Shown here: in pieces, positions 55,387 to 64,000 of the stretch
Numbering within the stretch: position 1 is the stretch's first letter
How the letters are laid out: every line of letters starts with the position of its first letter
NCBI RefSeq assembly: GCF_014698115.1
Contig: NZ_JACJSJ010000010.1
Coordinates: 78,465-142,464 of the forward strand
Direction: 5' to 3'
From: Nostoc sp. FACHB-973
GTDB taxonomy: Bacteria > Cyanobacteriota > Cyanobacteriia > Cyanobacteriales > Nostocaceae
DNA length: 64,000 bases
The notes under the pieces: model-generated
Seen by the model: the letters and a program-made list of their open reading frames with translations, nothing else
The model's database searches: none
What the model was told of the DNA's origin: nothing
Made by a program: the position numbers and the translations under genes

Positions 55387-55875
55387 ATGACAACTCCTTT
55401 TGAACAAATGGAATTAATCTCATACAGTTCCGAATTTCAGGCTAGTTTGGAAGAATTTTTGGAAATAATGTGTTCGTACAGAGGAGATAAATTTGATCCA
55501 ACTGGCTTACAGTCGGATATAAGGAATATTGAAAATATATACCAAAGTCCAGGTGGAAATTTCTGGATGATGATTGAAAATGCCGCAGTAATTGGAAGTA
55601 TTGGATTAAAGATATTAAACAAAATAGATAAAATAGGAGAGATTAAAAGGTACTTTGTTTTACCTTCATATCAGAGTCAAGGAATAGGGACATTATTAAT
55701 GGAACATTTATTATTGAATGCCAAAAAAAACAAATTGCACATATTAAGATTGGATACGATGAGAAAATCTATTGCCGCCAGAAAAATTTTTGAAAAGTAT
55801 GGATTTCAAGAAATTAATAAATATAATGACAATGAAATAGCCGAAATATTTATGGAACTCAAATTAAAAAAGTAA
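55387..55875 (+). CDS. GNAT acetyltransferase
   Basis: 162 residues. Motif A is SYQSQGIGTLLMEHLL, with the strand KRYFVLPS before it and ARKIFEKYGFQEI after it. The N-terminus is a helix with EFLEIMCSY. The substrate is unknown. It lies 80 bases after the HAD gene in the same orientation. Confidence 0.88.
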   Translation: MTTPFEQMELISYSSEFQASLEEFLEIMCSYRGDKFDPTGLQSDIRNIENIYQSPGGNFWMMIENAAVIGSIGLKILNKIDKIGEIKRYFVLPSYQSQGIGTLLMEHLLLNAKKNKLHILRLDTMRKSIAARKIFEKYGFQEINKYNDNEIAEIFMELKLKK

Positions 55876-55919
55876 AAATTAAAAACAAAAAAAGAAGACC
55901 AACATAAGCCTAAGCCAGG

Positions 55920-56636
55920 ATGAACAGCATGGTTTCTTTGCCAAACTGGTATTTTGATGAATCGAAGATGGCGGGTGTTAATTTTGAAGATGCAGCACAA
56001 GCCGAATCGTTTGATTTCAAGCAGCCATCGAGTACGCCTGAAAAAGAGCAAGCCTTGGTGTCTCGGCTTGGTATTACATCGGGTCAAATCGTAATTGATT
56101 TAGGAGCAGGAACCGGAACATTTGCAATTCAAGCGTCACTGACCGGAGCATCAATTCATGCGGTTGATATTTCTCAAGCGATGCTGACTTATGCTCGAAA
56201 TAAAGCTCACAAAGCAGGTGCAACAAGCATCCAGTTTCACCGAGCTGGTTTTTTGACCTATGAACACTGCGATCGTTTAGCAGATTTGGTCGTAACCAAG
56301 GCAGCGTTGCACATCTTGCCGGATTTTTGGAAGATGGTGGCATTTTTGAGAATTGCATCAATGCTCAAACCCAGTGGGCGTTTCTTTTTGAGAGATGCAA
56401 TTTTTTCGTTTCCGCCTGCTGAATACGAAGCCGCGCTCCAAGCTTGGATCGAACGTGCTGCCAAACCTGAAGGTCAAGGGTGGACAAAGCAAGATTATGA
56501 GATGCACGTTCGGGAGGAACACAGTACCTTTGCCTGGATTATCGAAGGAATGCTAAAACAGGCAGGGTTCCGGATTGTTGAAATGAACCATGTTTCCCCT
56601 GTGCTTGCTGAGTATTTGTGTGAAAAAGCCAGCTAA
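55920..56636 (+). CDS. Class I SAM-dependent methyltransferase
   Basis: 238 residues. The SAM-binding motif I is VIDLGAGTGTFAI, motif II is IHAVDISQAML, and motif III follows LKPSGRFFLRDAIF. The N-terminus has FDESKMAGVNFEDAAQAESF, a lid-like segment of small-molecule methyltransferases. ATG 55920 was chosen; an internal ATG lies three codons later. The acceptor substrate is unknown. Confidence 0.88.
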   Translation: MNSMVSLPNWYFDESKMAGVNFEDAAQAESFDFKQPSSTPEKEQALVSRLGITSGQIVIDLGAGTGTFAIQASLTGASIHAVDISQAMLTYARNKAHKAGATSIQFHRAGFLTYEHCDRLADLVVTKAALHILPDFWKMVAFLRIASMLKPSGRFFLRDAIFSFPPAEYEAALQAWIERAAKPEGQGWTKQDYEMHVREEHSTFAWIIEGMLKQAGFRIVEMNHVSPVLAEYLCEKAS

Positions 56637-57454
56637 CAATTCTGTTGGAGCGGATTGACGGAGTTGGTTGGTGTTGTAGCGAAGGATTTAATACTAGTCG
56701 CGAATGGCACTAAGATAACGGTAAACTCAGTATTTATAAGGCTTCTGGGTGTAGGTGTGGGGAATAAATTGGATATTGTTTTGTTTGAGGCACTAAAATT
56801 TACTTGTCTTAAACCACTACACCCTACACCCTACCCTGATGACGTTTTATCTTTTCTTAGTGACATTCTACTAGTCGCTTTGACACAATTGGGTTAATTA
56901 ATGATTATTTATGCAACCAGTCTAATTTGACGAGTTGTATTCATTGTTACGGGGTGAAATGAGCAGTGATTCCGAAAGTTACGCTAAGGAGATGAGCCAC
57001 TTTCAATGCGGCGCTCGCCACTGATAAGACTGTACCAATTAAAGCCTCAGAAATTTAGGAGCTTCAAACCCTTGCTGTGTCGTATTAAATTGTTGCATTT
57101 AATCCTTCAAATACTTTGTAGAAGGGATATGAGTCAAATATTAATCTCAATTTGGCATAGATGTTTTTCAATGCCTTAATTGTATAAATTAGACAATCAG
57201 TTATGAAAGTGGACGCAAGTAACAAAGTTAATTAAGAAAAGATTTATTGACTTACTAGAGTGCTTGATTTATCTAGCTTCTAGCCGCCACAGTTTAGCAA
57301 CTTCCTTGCGCCGCATTGGTTGAGAACGAAGTTATCTTTAAAAAATACTATAAATCGAGAGATTTACTATAATATGCAGACATAAGTTTGAAAGTTAACT
57401 AATTTAAAATATTGTCAACTCTGGTGCATTAATATCATTATTTTGAACTATAAC
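56637..57454. other. 818-base gene-poor stretch
   Basis: No coding region is supported. The frame at 56655-56897 has no ribosome site and a doubtful composition. Telomere-like short words (GGTGTAGGTGTGGGG near 56749 and ACACCCTACACCCT near 56819) form a loose inverted pair and look like Nostocales short tandem repeats. The rest is AT-rich. Confidence 0.45.
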
Positions 57455-58066
57455 TTACGCTTTTGACATTAGATTACAATCATTTATATACATCATTGAT
57501 GCCTTATGATAACGCTCTAAATACCTTTTTTTTGTTTCTAACTCTCCTCCAAGACGTGCTTGATCTCGCTGAATACCTCGATTTAAAGCAATCTCAAAGT
57601 CAGTATGAACAAAAATGCGAAAGTCCCAATAATCATTTAGCTTTTCTTTAAACAAGAAAGTGCCATCAACAACCAAAATTGTATTTCTAGTTGCAACTTG
57701 CAGTTTAGGATTTACGGAAATATCTGTTTCTAAGTCAAGAGATTGAGTTTGATAAGTTAAATTACCTCCTTTACCCAAAGGTTTTAGTAGACGTTCAATG
57801 AGTGCGTCATAATCATGAGCATTTTCATAATAAGCATGAGCTAAACTTAGAGATTCTGAATAGCGTAGTTTTTTGGGATTATGAAAATCATCGATAGATG
57901 CCTTAATATACGGATAGCCTCGGCTGATAATTTCTAAAGCGATTTCTTGAGCTAATGTACTTTTCCCTGAAGCTGTAATCCCACTTACTCCTACTCTAAT
58001 AGGATGCTCAAGTCTTGATTTCTCTATTTCATTGACAAGGAGTTTTACAACTTCTTTTCTTTTCAT
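57455..58066 (-). CDS. Uridine kinase-like P-loop kinase
   Basis: 203 residues. Walker A is VGVSGITASGKSTLA, then IKASIDDFHNPKKLRY (substrate-binding Asp-Asp-Phe), NTILVVDGTFLF as the Walker-B-like strand, and RGIQRDQARLGG as the lid Arg region. The pattern is that of uridine kinase/phosphoribulokinase-like proteins. The exact nucleoside or sugar is unknown. It faces the nitrilase-like gene divergently. Confidence 0.85.
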   Translation of the reverse strand: MKRKEVVKLLVNEIEKSRLEHPIRVGVSGITASGKSTLAQEIALEIISRGYPYIKASIDDFHNPKKLRYSESLSLAHAYYENAHDYDALIERLLKPLGKGGNLTYQTQSLDLETDISVNPKLQVATRNTILVVDGTFLFKEKLNDYWDFRIFVHTDFEIALNRGIQRDQARLGGELETKKRYLERYHKASMMYINDCNLMSKA

Positions 58067-58184
58067 GCAAATTTTTGGAAATTTTATATTTTAAAAATAT
58101 ATCAAAACTAAAAAAGTTTTAATAGAGTTGTAATTTGTTGATAAAGTATTACATATTTATAATTAAACAGTATTAAAAAGATTT

Positions 58185-58964
58185 ATGAACCCTACTGTTT
58201 CTGCTACTGTTGCTCAGTTTCCAGTCTCTTTGGATATCTCAGCTAACATGGATCATCTTCTCTCAATTATCTATGCTGTTGAGGAACAAACCCTTGTGGT
58301 TACTCCGGAAGGATCTGTTTCAGGATATTCCCAAGACTCTATATTTCTAGAGCAAATAGATACAATTTTACTTGAGCAAGCAATCGAGAAATTACGTGAT
58401 GAAGCGGCTCAACGTCAACTCCACCTTGTCGTCGGTTCTTGCATTCAAGAATTAGGAAATTGGTACAATGCTGCTTTGTATTTCGGGCCTCGCAAAGAGT
58501 TCCACGTCTACCGGAAAATTAATCTGGCGACGAGTGAGCGGGGTTTCTTCAAAGCAGGAAATGAGCTTCCTGCGTTTTCTGTTGTGATTCATGGGCTGAC
58601 GGTATCGCTTGGTATTCAAATGTGTCGTGAGATTCGCTATCCTGAGCAATGGCGCTATCTTGCCCATCAAGGCGCTCAAGTTTTTGCTTTTCTCAACAAT
58701 GCAGTGGGAGATTCAGAAATTTGCCCCATATGGCGAAGTCACCTCGTAAGCCGTGCTGCTGAAACTCAGCGATTTATCATCGCAGCTAACAATGCAGCTT
58801 CAGATCAAAAATGTCCAACTATGATTATTAATCCTTCTGGAAAGGTACTATTTGAGGTAGTATCGCCTCACACAGCAATGGGAAATAGCGAACTTAACTT
58901 ATTAGATGTATCAAATTCAGTGTTCACTCAAGCAAGAACAGATGTCATTCGTTTTAGTCGGTGA
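58185..58964 (+). CDS. Carbon-nitrogen hydrolase (nitrilase superfamily)
   Basis: 259 residues. The triad is readable: Glu in VVTPEGSVSGYS, Lys in VYRKINLATSERGFFKAG, and Cys in LGIQMCREIRYPEQW. Additional features are FAFLNNAVGD and RAAETQRFIIAANNA. The superfamily cleaves amides and related C-N bonds in the cytoplasm; the substrate is unknown. The length is normal for the family. Confidence 0.9.
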   Translation: MNPTVSATVAQFPVSLDISANMDHLLSIIYAVEEQTLVVTPEGSVSGYSQDSIFLEQIDTILLEQAIEKLRDEAAQRQLHLVVGSCIQELGNWYNAALYFGPRKEFHVYRKINLATSERGFFKAGNELPAFSVVIHGLTVSLGIQMCREIRYPEQWRYLAHQGAQVFAFLNNAVGDSEICPIWRSHLVSRAAETQRFIIAANNAASDQKCPTMIINPSGKVLFEVVSPHTAMGNSELNLLDVSNSVFTQARTDVIRFSR

Positions 58965-59234
58965 CGTTAGTTATTCGAGTAAAATGCAATAGTTACTCAA
59001 CCTTTAAACGCGATCAATGTTCTTAAAGTCTCACTCGAAGGTTTTAATTACACTCAGGTAAAAAATTTTGCAATCCCTATGGGGATTAGCAGTACATTTG
59101 AAAAATTTTAGGTGTGTGAAAGTATTTCCCAGAATTTTCAGAAACGAAGCCGAGAAAGATACTATATTATGTACTTGCCAGGCTCAGATACTACCAAATA
59201 AATTACTTAGCAGAAATTCAATTTTTTCAGATCC

Positions 59235-59813
59235 TTAGTTCTTCCTTTGGACAAGATAGCCTTGGCGGTAATCACTCTTCTTTAATTTGGAAGCTTGACG
59301 TGCAGACCACTGACGCATAGGAGTAACTTTCTCTACATGAAGTAGCTTCTGGCGATAAGTATTATTATCTGTCAGTTGAGCGATCGCACCAGCAATAAAT
59401 CGAGCGCAGCGTTCTGGCTGAGATGAGACTTGTTCTTCTGCAAACCGGATAACCAGCCAGTTTGCATCGACAAAACACTTGTTTCTATAGTCATCCTCAC
59501 CGATACAGTGAGTAGGCTTGCCAGTCGCAAATGAGATAGGTTCATCAACCTCCAAGTCTATGTGTAAGCCAGTATTTGGTTCAATCAACAGAAAATCAGC
59601 CGTAAATGGTAGTTGATGCCCTGGTGGAAACATCACCTGCTGAGGAGAAACAATTTCACCAAAATAATGTTTGAGAACATTTTCAAACAGTCCCTCACTT
59701 GCCCCAATTGGTGCATCTCCTTGCCCAGACGGAAAAATTAAAGGGGTAAACTGTTTTTTCTCTTTCACTAACTCTGGAATAACAACGATTGGATATTCCG
59801 GTGTTTTGGCCAT
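59235..59813 (-). CDS. PD-(D/E)xK nuclease-like protein
   Basis: 192 residues from ATG 59813; the frame opens at 59855. The core FTADFLLIEPNTGLHIDLEV followed by DEP gives an Asp and an ExD arrangement. NKCFVDANWLVIRFAEEQV resembles the later strand-helix of Vsr/DUF559-type nuclease folds. The catalytic Lys is not obvious, so activity is uncertain. It is divergent to an AAA+ ATPase with ~200 bases between them, which may form a pair. Confidence 0.6.
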   Translation of the reverse strand: MAKTPEYPIVVIPELVKEKKQFTPLIFPSGQGDAPIGASEGLFENVLKHYFGEIVSPQQVMFPPGHQLPFTADFLLIEPNTGLHIDLEVDEPISFATGKPTHCIGEDDYRNKCFVDANWLVIRFAEEQVSSQPERCARFIAGAIAQLTDNNTYRQKLLHVEKVTPMRQWSARQASKLKKSDYRQGYLVQRKN

Positions 59814-60012
59814 AACTGAAAATCGAAAAACTTGGAAAATCAGAACTCTTGGCAATTATCTAAATTCACAACACCATTACACAATCAACAAAATACTGAA
59901 AAGAAACCAACTTTTTTCTAATTTTTTGGATTTAGAAATTAGAAAATTATCAGTTATCGTACAGCATCCCTTCTAGATAAGATTGCTTCTGATTACGCTA
60001 CAAGCAACTAAG

Positions 60013-61650
60013 ATGAAGTCTAGCTTTGAGTATCTAGAAGACCTGCTTGCGGACAATTATCCAATCATCGCTTGTGAATCCCCCCTGCAAGAACGCCACC
60101 GCTTCCTCATTCGTATTACTACTTCCTGTCAGCAAGTAGGTAAAAAAGTCTATATATGGAATTTAAGCGAGGACAGTATTAAAGAATTAGTCGTCAGTAC
60201 CGAAAATAATCTTGTTTTTCAAGAGTTTCACGACTATAAACCTTCCATCAAACAAAAGACAGAAGACTATTTTCAAGTACTCAATTTTTGGAGGGTTTAT
60301 TCTGGCACTGGAGTATTAATAGTTGAGAATATTTTTCCTTGTTTACAAGAAAGCATAACTAAAGATACTGAATTTGTTCTTCTATCAGAATGGATTAAGT
60401 CATCGCTAATTAATCTAAAATTTCATACAAACAATAGTGATAAGAATACCATATTACTAGGAGCCAATGCCGAGTTAGCAAGCGAAATAGCAGCAGAAAT
60501 CCCCCTTTGGAGTCAAGAATTACCAGATACAAAAGAAATTATTGCTAGTTTAATTAGCAGTAATTTATTTCCTTTAATTTATACTGAACAAGACTATTTA
60601 GAAATTGCTAAAGCTAGTGGTGGTCTGTATATTTCTGATATTATTTCTTGCCTAACCGATATTAGAAAAAATCATGACTTAGGAAATTCCAGTGAGATAG
60701 CAAAGCTTCTACTAGCAAAAAAAATTCAACTGCTCAACCGCTTGTATGACATCGAATTCTTACCTCCACCAAAAGTACAACTTGGGGGGTTAGAACTCAT
60801 GCAGCAGTCATTCAAAAAGTTCAAGCGATTGCTTACTCCGCGTGCCAAACAATACAATCTGCGCGTACCCAAGGGGATTATGCTTGTGGGGCCACCCGGG
60901 ACGGGAAAATCACACTCAGCAAAAGCCTGTTCCCAGAACATAGGTATTCCCCTCATCATGGTCGATTGGGGCAACTTTAGAAGTTTTGGCAACCAAGCAG
61001 AAATGAAACTCAAACGCTTGTTGCGACTGGCAGATAGGCTCAATCAAGTAATTTTGTATTTCGACGACTTTGATAAAGGCTTCGCCGGGGATGATGACCT
61101 CGCCAAACGACTGGCTGGTCAGCTGTTGACGTGGATGCAAGAGCGCACGTCAGATGTTCTGGTCATCGCATCAGTTAACCGTATGGAATGGCTGCCACCC
61201 GAACTCACCCGTGCTGGACGGTTTGACTATTTATTTAAAGTAGACCTGCCCAATAATGGGGAAAGATATAGTATCTTCAAACTGCACGCTGCCCGATTTG
61301 ACGAACGTTTTCGCAATGGCGGCGACCCCTGGAGTGAAGAACAGTGGCGCAGAATTCTTAAAGCCACCAATCGCTGTGTAGGTGCAGAAATCCAGACAAT
61401 TGTAGAACGCGCCGCTAGTACGATATTCTGCGAAACCATAACAGAAGATACTTACTCAGAAAGCCAACTCCCCACACTTGAACTAACAATCGAGGCATTA
61501 CTAGAAGAACGTCGTCAGATTAACCCGCTTGCCATCCGCGAAGCCGATAGAGTCGAATCGATACGTAACAAAGCTGACCAACAAGCTTTACCTAGTAGTC
61601 CCCTAGACGAAAGCAAGTTTGCTGTTGGCAACATTGATATTTTCAGCTAG
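60013..61650 (+). CDS. AAA+ ATPase, Ycf46-like
   Basis: 545 residues from ATG 60013; the frame opens at 59983. The N-terminal ~240 residues are a degenerate ATPase-like domain typical of Ycf46 relatives (ESPLQERHRFLIRI, VLIVENIFPCL). The C-terminal AAA+ domain has Walker A GPPGTGKSHSAKA, Walker B VILYFDDFDKGF, sensor 1 ASVNRMEWLPPEL and the arginine finger TRAGRFDYLF. Ycf46-like proteins remodel unknown partners. It is strand-divergent to the nuclease-like gene. Confidence 0.88.
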   Translation: MKSSFEYLEDLLADNYPIIACESPLQERHRFLIRITTSCQQVGKKVYIWNLSEDSIKELVVSTENNLVFQEFHDYKPSIKQKTEDYFQVLNFWRVYSGTGVLIVENIFPCLQESITKDTEFVLLSEWIKSSLINLKFHTNNSDKNTILLGANAELASEIAAEIPLWSQELPDTKEIIASLISSNLFPLIYTEQDYLEIAKASGGLYISDIISCLTDIRKNHDLGNSSEIAKLLLAKKIQLLNRLYDIEFLPPPKVQLGGLELMQQSFKKFKRLLTPRAKQYNLRVPKGIMLVGPPGTGKSHSAKACSQNIGIPLIMVDWGNFRSFGNQAEMKLKRLLRLADRLNQVILYFDDFDKGFAGDDDLAKRLAGQLLTWMQERTSDVLVIASVNRMEWLPPELTRAGRFDYLFKVDLPNNGERYSIFKLHAARFDERFRNGGDPWSEEQWRRILKATNRCVGAEIQTIVERAASTIFCETITEDTYSESQLPTLELTIEALLEERRQINPLAIREADRVESIRNKADQQALPSSPLDESKFAVGNIDIFS

Positions 61651-61774
61651 CACACATCATAAATCAATTCAAAGTTTCATCATGTTTGGACGAAAGCAAA
61701 TGTAACCAAAACATTTCAACTGTTCATAATGCTTGCCCTTTCTAACCACTTTATTACTTTATTTAGCTAAAACT

Positions 61775-62341
61775 ATGGAAGTCACAAGACAAACTGCTCA
61801 AACCAACATTCAAACTAAACAAGCACAAAATCCAGAAAAAAGCCTATTTTTCAAATTCATCAAATTTATCAAATTTGTTGGGCCGATTGCTGGTTTTACT
61901 GCTGCCCTCTCACCCCTACCGCTATACTTTTGGACTCGCCAGCCTCAGTATTTACCTATTGGCGCAACCTTTACCAGTAACAATCAAACAGTTCAACTCG
62001 AATTAGCAGACAATAGAAAAGAATATGCCCACGGACTCAAATTTCGTAATTCGATTCCTGAAAATCACGGAATGTTATTTGTCCTCAATAAACCTGAAAA
62101 AGTTAAACTTTGGATGAAGGATACGTATATTCCTTTAGATATGATATTCCTGCGAGATGGAGTTATCAAATCAATCATAGAAGCAGCTCCCCCTTGCAAA
62201 ACCAAAACCTGTCCTAAGTACGATTCAATCTATCCCGTTAACCAGGTTATTGAACTACCTGCTAACAGTACTAAAACCCTCAATCTCAAAGTAGGTAAGA
62301 AAATACAACTCGATTTCAATACAAATAAAACGCAGAATTAG
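61775..62341 (+). CDS. DUF192 protein with membrane anchor
   Basis: 188 residues from ATG 61775. One membrane segment (VGPIAGFTAALSPLPLYFW, ~residues 35-55) is followed by the DUF192 domain (ELADNRKEYAHGLKFRNSIP, MLFVLNKPEKVKLWMKDTYI). The domain should be extracytoplasmic. The two Cys in APPCKTKTCPKY may pair. The function of DUF192 is not known. It lies 124 bases after the ATPase. Confidence 0.85.
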   Translation: MEVTRQTAQTNIQTKQAQNPEKSLFFKFIKFIKFVGPIAGFTAALSPLPLYFWTRQPQYLPIGATFTSNNQTVQLELADNRKEYAHGLKFRNSIPENHGMLFVLNKPEKVKLWMKDTYIPLDMIFLRDGVIKSIIEAAPPCKTKTCPKYDSIYPVNQVIELPANSTKTLNLKVGKKIQLDFNTNKTQN

Positions 62342-62413
62342 TTGACGGAGAGTTGATCAATCACAGCAACCTAGCGGTAAACAACCGTAATTACGCTACC
62401 TCATATATCAATC

Positions 62414-62448
62414 TTTGACCCCCGATATAGCTTATATCGGGGGTCAAA
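62414..62448 (+). terminator. 16-bp perfect hairpin
   Basis: TTTGACCCCCGATATA (62414-62429), loop GCT, and the exact complement at 62433-62448. It lies 73 bases after the DUF192 gene. There is no following T-run, so it may be a bidirectional terminator or an mRNA structure rather than a classic one. Confidence 0.65.
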
Positions 62449-62452
62449 CATT

Positions 62453-62593
62453 ATGAAATCAATCACTGATTTAATTATTGGAAGTTGTCAAGCAAATTTG
62501 TCTGAGTTTTTACTGAATGATTTACTGAAAAACATAGTGTCTAAAAATAGAAAATTTTTAGATGATTTTACGGTTATTAATCCCATAAAATAA
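62453..62593 (+). CDS. Possible 46-aa protein after the hairpin
   Basis: ATG 62453, four bases after the hairpin. The product is short and helical (LIIGSCQANLSEFLLNDLLK) with a Lys/Phe-rich end. It has no Shine-Dalgarno sequence other than the hairpin itself. It is supported only by plausible composition. Confidence 0.3.
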   Translation: MKSITDLIIGSCQANLSEFLLNDLLKNIVSKNRKFLDDFTVINPIK

Positions 62594-62712
62594 TTCCACA
62601 AGTGAGAAGTTGGAGCAGATATTTACTCCAATCAAAACTTTGGTAAAAAGCAGTGTTTCGACCTTAGTTACTCTACAAAGTTTCATCCACTAATTTCTGA
62701 AATAATCTTTTT

Positions 62713-63312
62713 ATGAGAACAGACTACGAATCTGATTTTGGTAGCGATCGCATTCCTTCCCACGAAGAATACGGATACCCCGCTTCCACCCGTCGCAAAA
62801 AGCGCAACTGGAAAGAAAACGCCAGCATCGCCGGACTAATGGCAGTTGGTACTGGTTTGATGATTGCAGATATCTCCATCCACCACATGGTGATGGCATC
62901 ACTCGCGTTTGGAACTGGCATTGTAGCGTTACTACCCAAGGAAGCAAACTTGCTACTTTCCAACTTTGAGAAATGGCAGCGCAAGTATGGCATCAATATT
63001 TATACTGTTCTGTTTTGCTTGGTAGGTGTAGTATTTATGTTGGACATTGCCACTGCACCCGCAAATGCCCAGTTCATGCAAAACGCAGAGGACTTCTTCA
63101 CAGAGTATTTTACTGGTGTCAATGAAGATATTATTAGGTACGTATTCGCTGTACTGCGCGGTTTGTTCCTAATTTACCTGGGTATTGGTCTTATTAGGGT
63201 TGTTCAAGCAGCCAGAAACGACGAAGATTGGCAAACGATCGCCCGTACACCAATTATCGTTGCCCTCACAGTTGTAGTCGGAGACTTGCTTGCAGGACTG
63301 GTAACAGGCTGA
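62713..63312 (+). CDS. VirB2/TrbC-like membrane protein
   Basis: 199 residues. A polar N-terminus (~1-40), two hydrophobic segments (~40-75), a segment ending in APANAQF like a signal-peptidase site (~residue 119), and two more membrane helices (LRGLFLIYLGIGLIRVV and PIIVALTVVVGDLLAGLV). The second half resembles the small pilin-type VirB2/TrbC proteins of type IV secretion. The long N-terminal part is unusual for that family, so the call is tentative. Confidence 0.6.
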   Translation: MRTDYESDFGSDRIPSHEEYGYPASTRRKKRNWKENASIAGLMAVGTGLMIADISIHHMVMASLAFGTGIVALLPKEANLLLSNFEKWQRKYGINIYTVLFCLVGVVFMLDIATAPANAQFMQNAEDFFTEYFTGVNEDIIRYVFAVLRGLFLIYLGIGLIRVVQAARNDEDWQTIARTPIIVALTVVVGDLLAGLVTG

Positions 63313-63405
63313 TACGTTACTCGTCAAAAAAGCCACCACGAGTGGCACAATTCCACAAGTGCCACTCATCAAGATTTCAAAAACTGACTTTTGTCTTTCG
63401 CAATA

Positions 63406-63741
63406 ATGGGCAGAGAACGGGAATTTCGTACTGTCAACCGCGTATTAGGAGAACAACCACGCCTTGGGCCATTCCCCGCCGACCAAATTGTTCCTTGGAG
63501 TGCGATCGCTCTCATCTCCTACATGGTAGTTAAGGGTTTTATGCAAGCTTCCTGGCTGGCAACCGGAATTGTAACAGCTTGGGGATGGGCAACTTGGTGG
63601 ACGGTAAGTTCCAACAAAGCCTTCTTCGGTAAGTTTGTCAGCACGCCGCGCATCACCCGTGGCTATAAACCTTTTGTTTCTCTCGTTAATCCTTTACAAC
63701 CTCAACTCAAGAAAAAGCACCAGCTGAAAAAACGCAGATAA
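63406..63741 (+). CDS. VirB3-like membrane protein
   Basis: 111 residues from ATG 63406; the frame opens at 63391. It has two central membrane segments (WSAIALISYMVVKGFMQASW and ATGIVTAWGWATWW) between polar, basic ends. A short two-helix protein directly after a VirB2-like gene fits VirB3 in type IV secretion operons. This is inferred from size and order. Confidence 0.6.
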   Translation: MGREREFRTVNRVLGEQPRLGPFPADQIVPWSAIALISYMVVKGFMQASWLATGIVTAWGWATWWTVSSNKAFFGKFVSTPRITRGYKPFVSLVNPLQPQLKKKHQLKKRR

Positions 63742-63783
63742 AGCTGCTCCAGTAAAAAATATCACCGAACGAAACTATAGGCT

Positions 63784-63894
63784 ATGAGTTCGACCGCCTC
63801 AACGAAAACAAAGGACAAAATTGGTAAAAAATCCCTCGATATCGAACAATTAGGTGTTGTCAAAAACCTAACACCGTTTGAGGATATTAAGTAA
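63784..63894 (+). CDS. Very short ORF, possibly a truncated transfer gene
   Basis: 36 residues (TASTKTKDKIGKKSLDIEQL, then GVVKNLTPFEDIK). In a type IV operon the next gene is usually a VirB4-like ATPase, and this may be its N-terminus with an early stop. The ~105 bases that follow up to the window end contain no open frame continuing it. A real small protein cannot be excluded. Confidence 0.3.
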   Translation: MSSTASTKTKDKIGKKSLDIEQLGVVKNLTPFEDIK

Positions 63895-64000
63895 GTCGTG
63901 GAGAAAATTTATAACTATGTAACAAACAATTAAGGAGAAGAGTTAGAGTTAAATCTTATACGTTGTGTACTGTAATTTCCCTTCTCTGCTCTAGCTTGAA

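Noticed and set aside
56655..56897. 80-codon plus-strand frame
   Set aside because: No ribosome site, doubtful composition, and it spans telomere-like short repeats.

Overview
The window reads as accessory DNA of a filamentous, Nostoc-type cyanobacterium. The evidence is the frequent HIP1 octamer (GCGATCGC), the palindromic repeat family typical of Nostocales, the AT-rich intergenic DNA, and many large TPR-CHAT, MoxR/vWA and STAND-type proteins. Type IV secretion-like membrane genes at the right end, a tyrosine recombinase with a putative DNA-binding neighbour, and phage-type genes suggest a plasmid or integrated island. This is an inference: no replication origin or rRNA was seen, and tRNAs were not searched exhaustively.

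Region 1 (1-17.4 kb) is a head-to-tail, mostly translationally coupled array of very large TPR-CHAT protease genes (CHAT is a caspase-like fold). Four copies have a complete-looking CHAT domain with the His/Cys dyad; the first of these is cut by the window edge. The copy at 2754-7408 is split by an IS5-family element, and precise excision would restore a continuous frame. The copy at 2098-2751 is an in-frame internal deletion that keeps only N-terminal helices, two TPRs and the last few residues of CHAT. Most members share N-terminal helical modules but carry TPRs of different period (40, 46 or 48 residues).

Region 2 (17.5-30.9 kb) is a tightly packed conflict-type operon. In order it encodes an EAD-like/trypsin-like peptidase, an unrecognised 363-aa protein, an EAD-like protein with a degenerate NTPase (iSTAND-like), a MoxR AAA+ ATPase, a vWA protein, and a pseudo-CHAT/NB-ARC protein whose catalytic Cys is Ser. 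A short remnant of a deleted CHAT gene, a 115-aa helical protein and another full TPR-CHAT protease follow. Together these resemble the vWA-MoxR-VMAP ternary conflict systems, here associated with an amplified set of CHAT effectors. This is the best candidate for an under-described system in the window.

Region 3 (31-40 kb) is mobile-type DNA: a coiled-coil/RHH-like gene and the tyrosine recombinase in divergent orientation, a putative regulator, a three-gene cassette with a GNAT-like protein, HNH and Gp157-like genes, several small orphans, and a macro-like plus SLOG fusion.

Region 4 (40-48 kb) holds an ROK sugar kinase-like gene, a three-gene ABC-2 exporter operon, and two ABC exporter half-transporters that look like a heterodimer with one degenerate ATP site.

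Region 5 (48-62 kb) is a patchwork of single metabolic genes (GNATs, CoA-transferase, sulfate-binding protein, orotate phosphoribosyltransferase, HAD, methyltransferase, uridine-kinase-like, nitrilase-like) with decayed genes between them: a truncated dual-specificity phosphatase carrying an in-frame repeat insertion, and a frameshifted ArsR. A nuclease-like gene and an AAA+ ATPase follow divergently.

Region 6 (62-64 kb) has a strong hairpin, a small ORF, two type IV secretion-like membrane proteins and a very short ORF at the edge.
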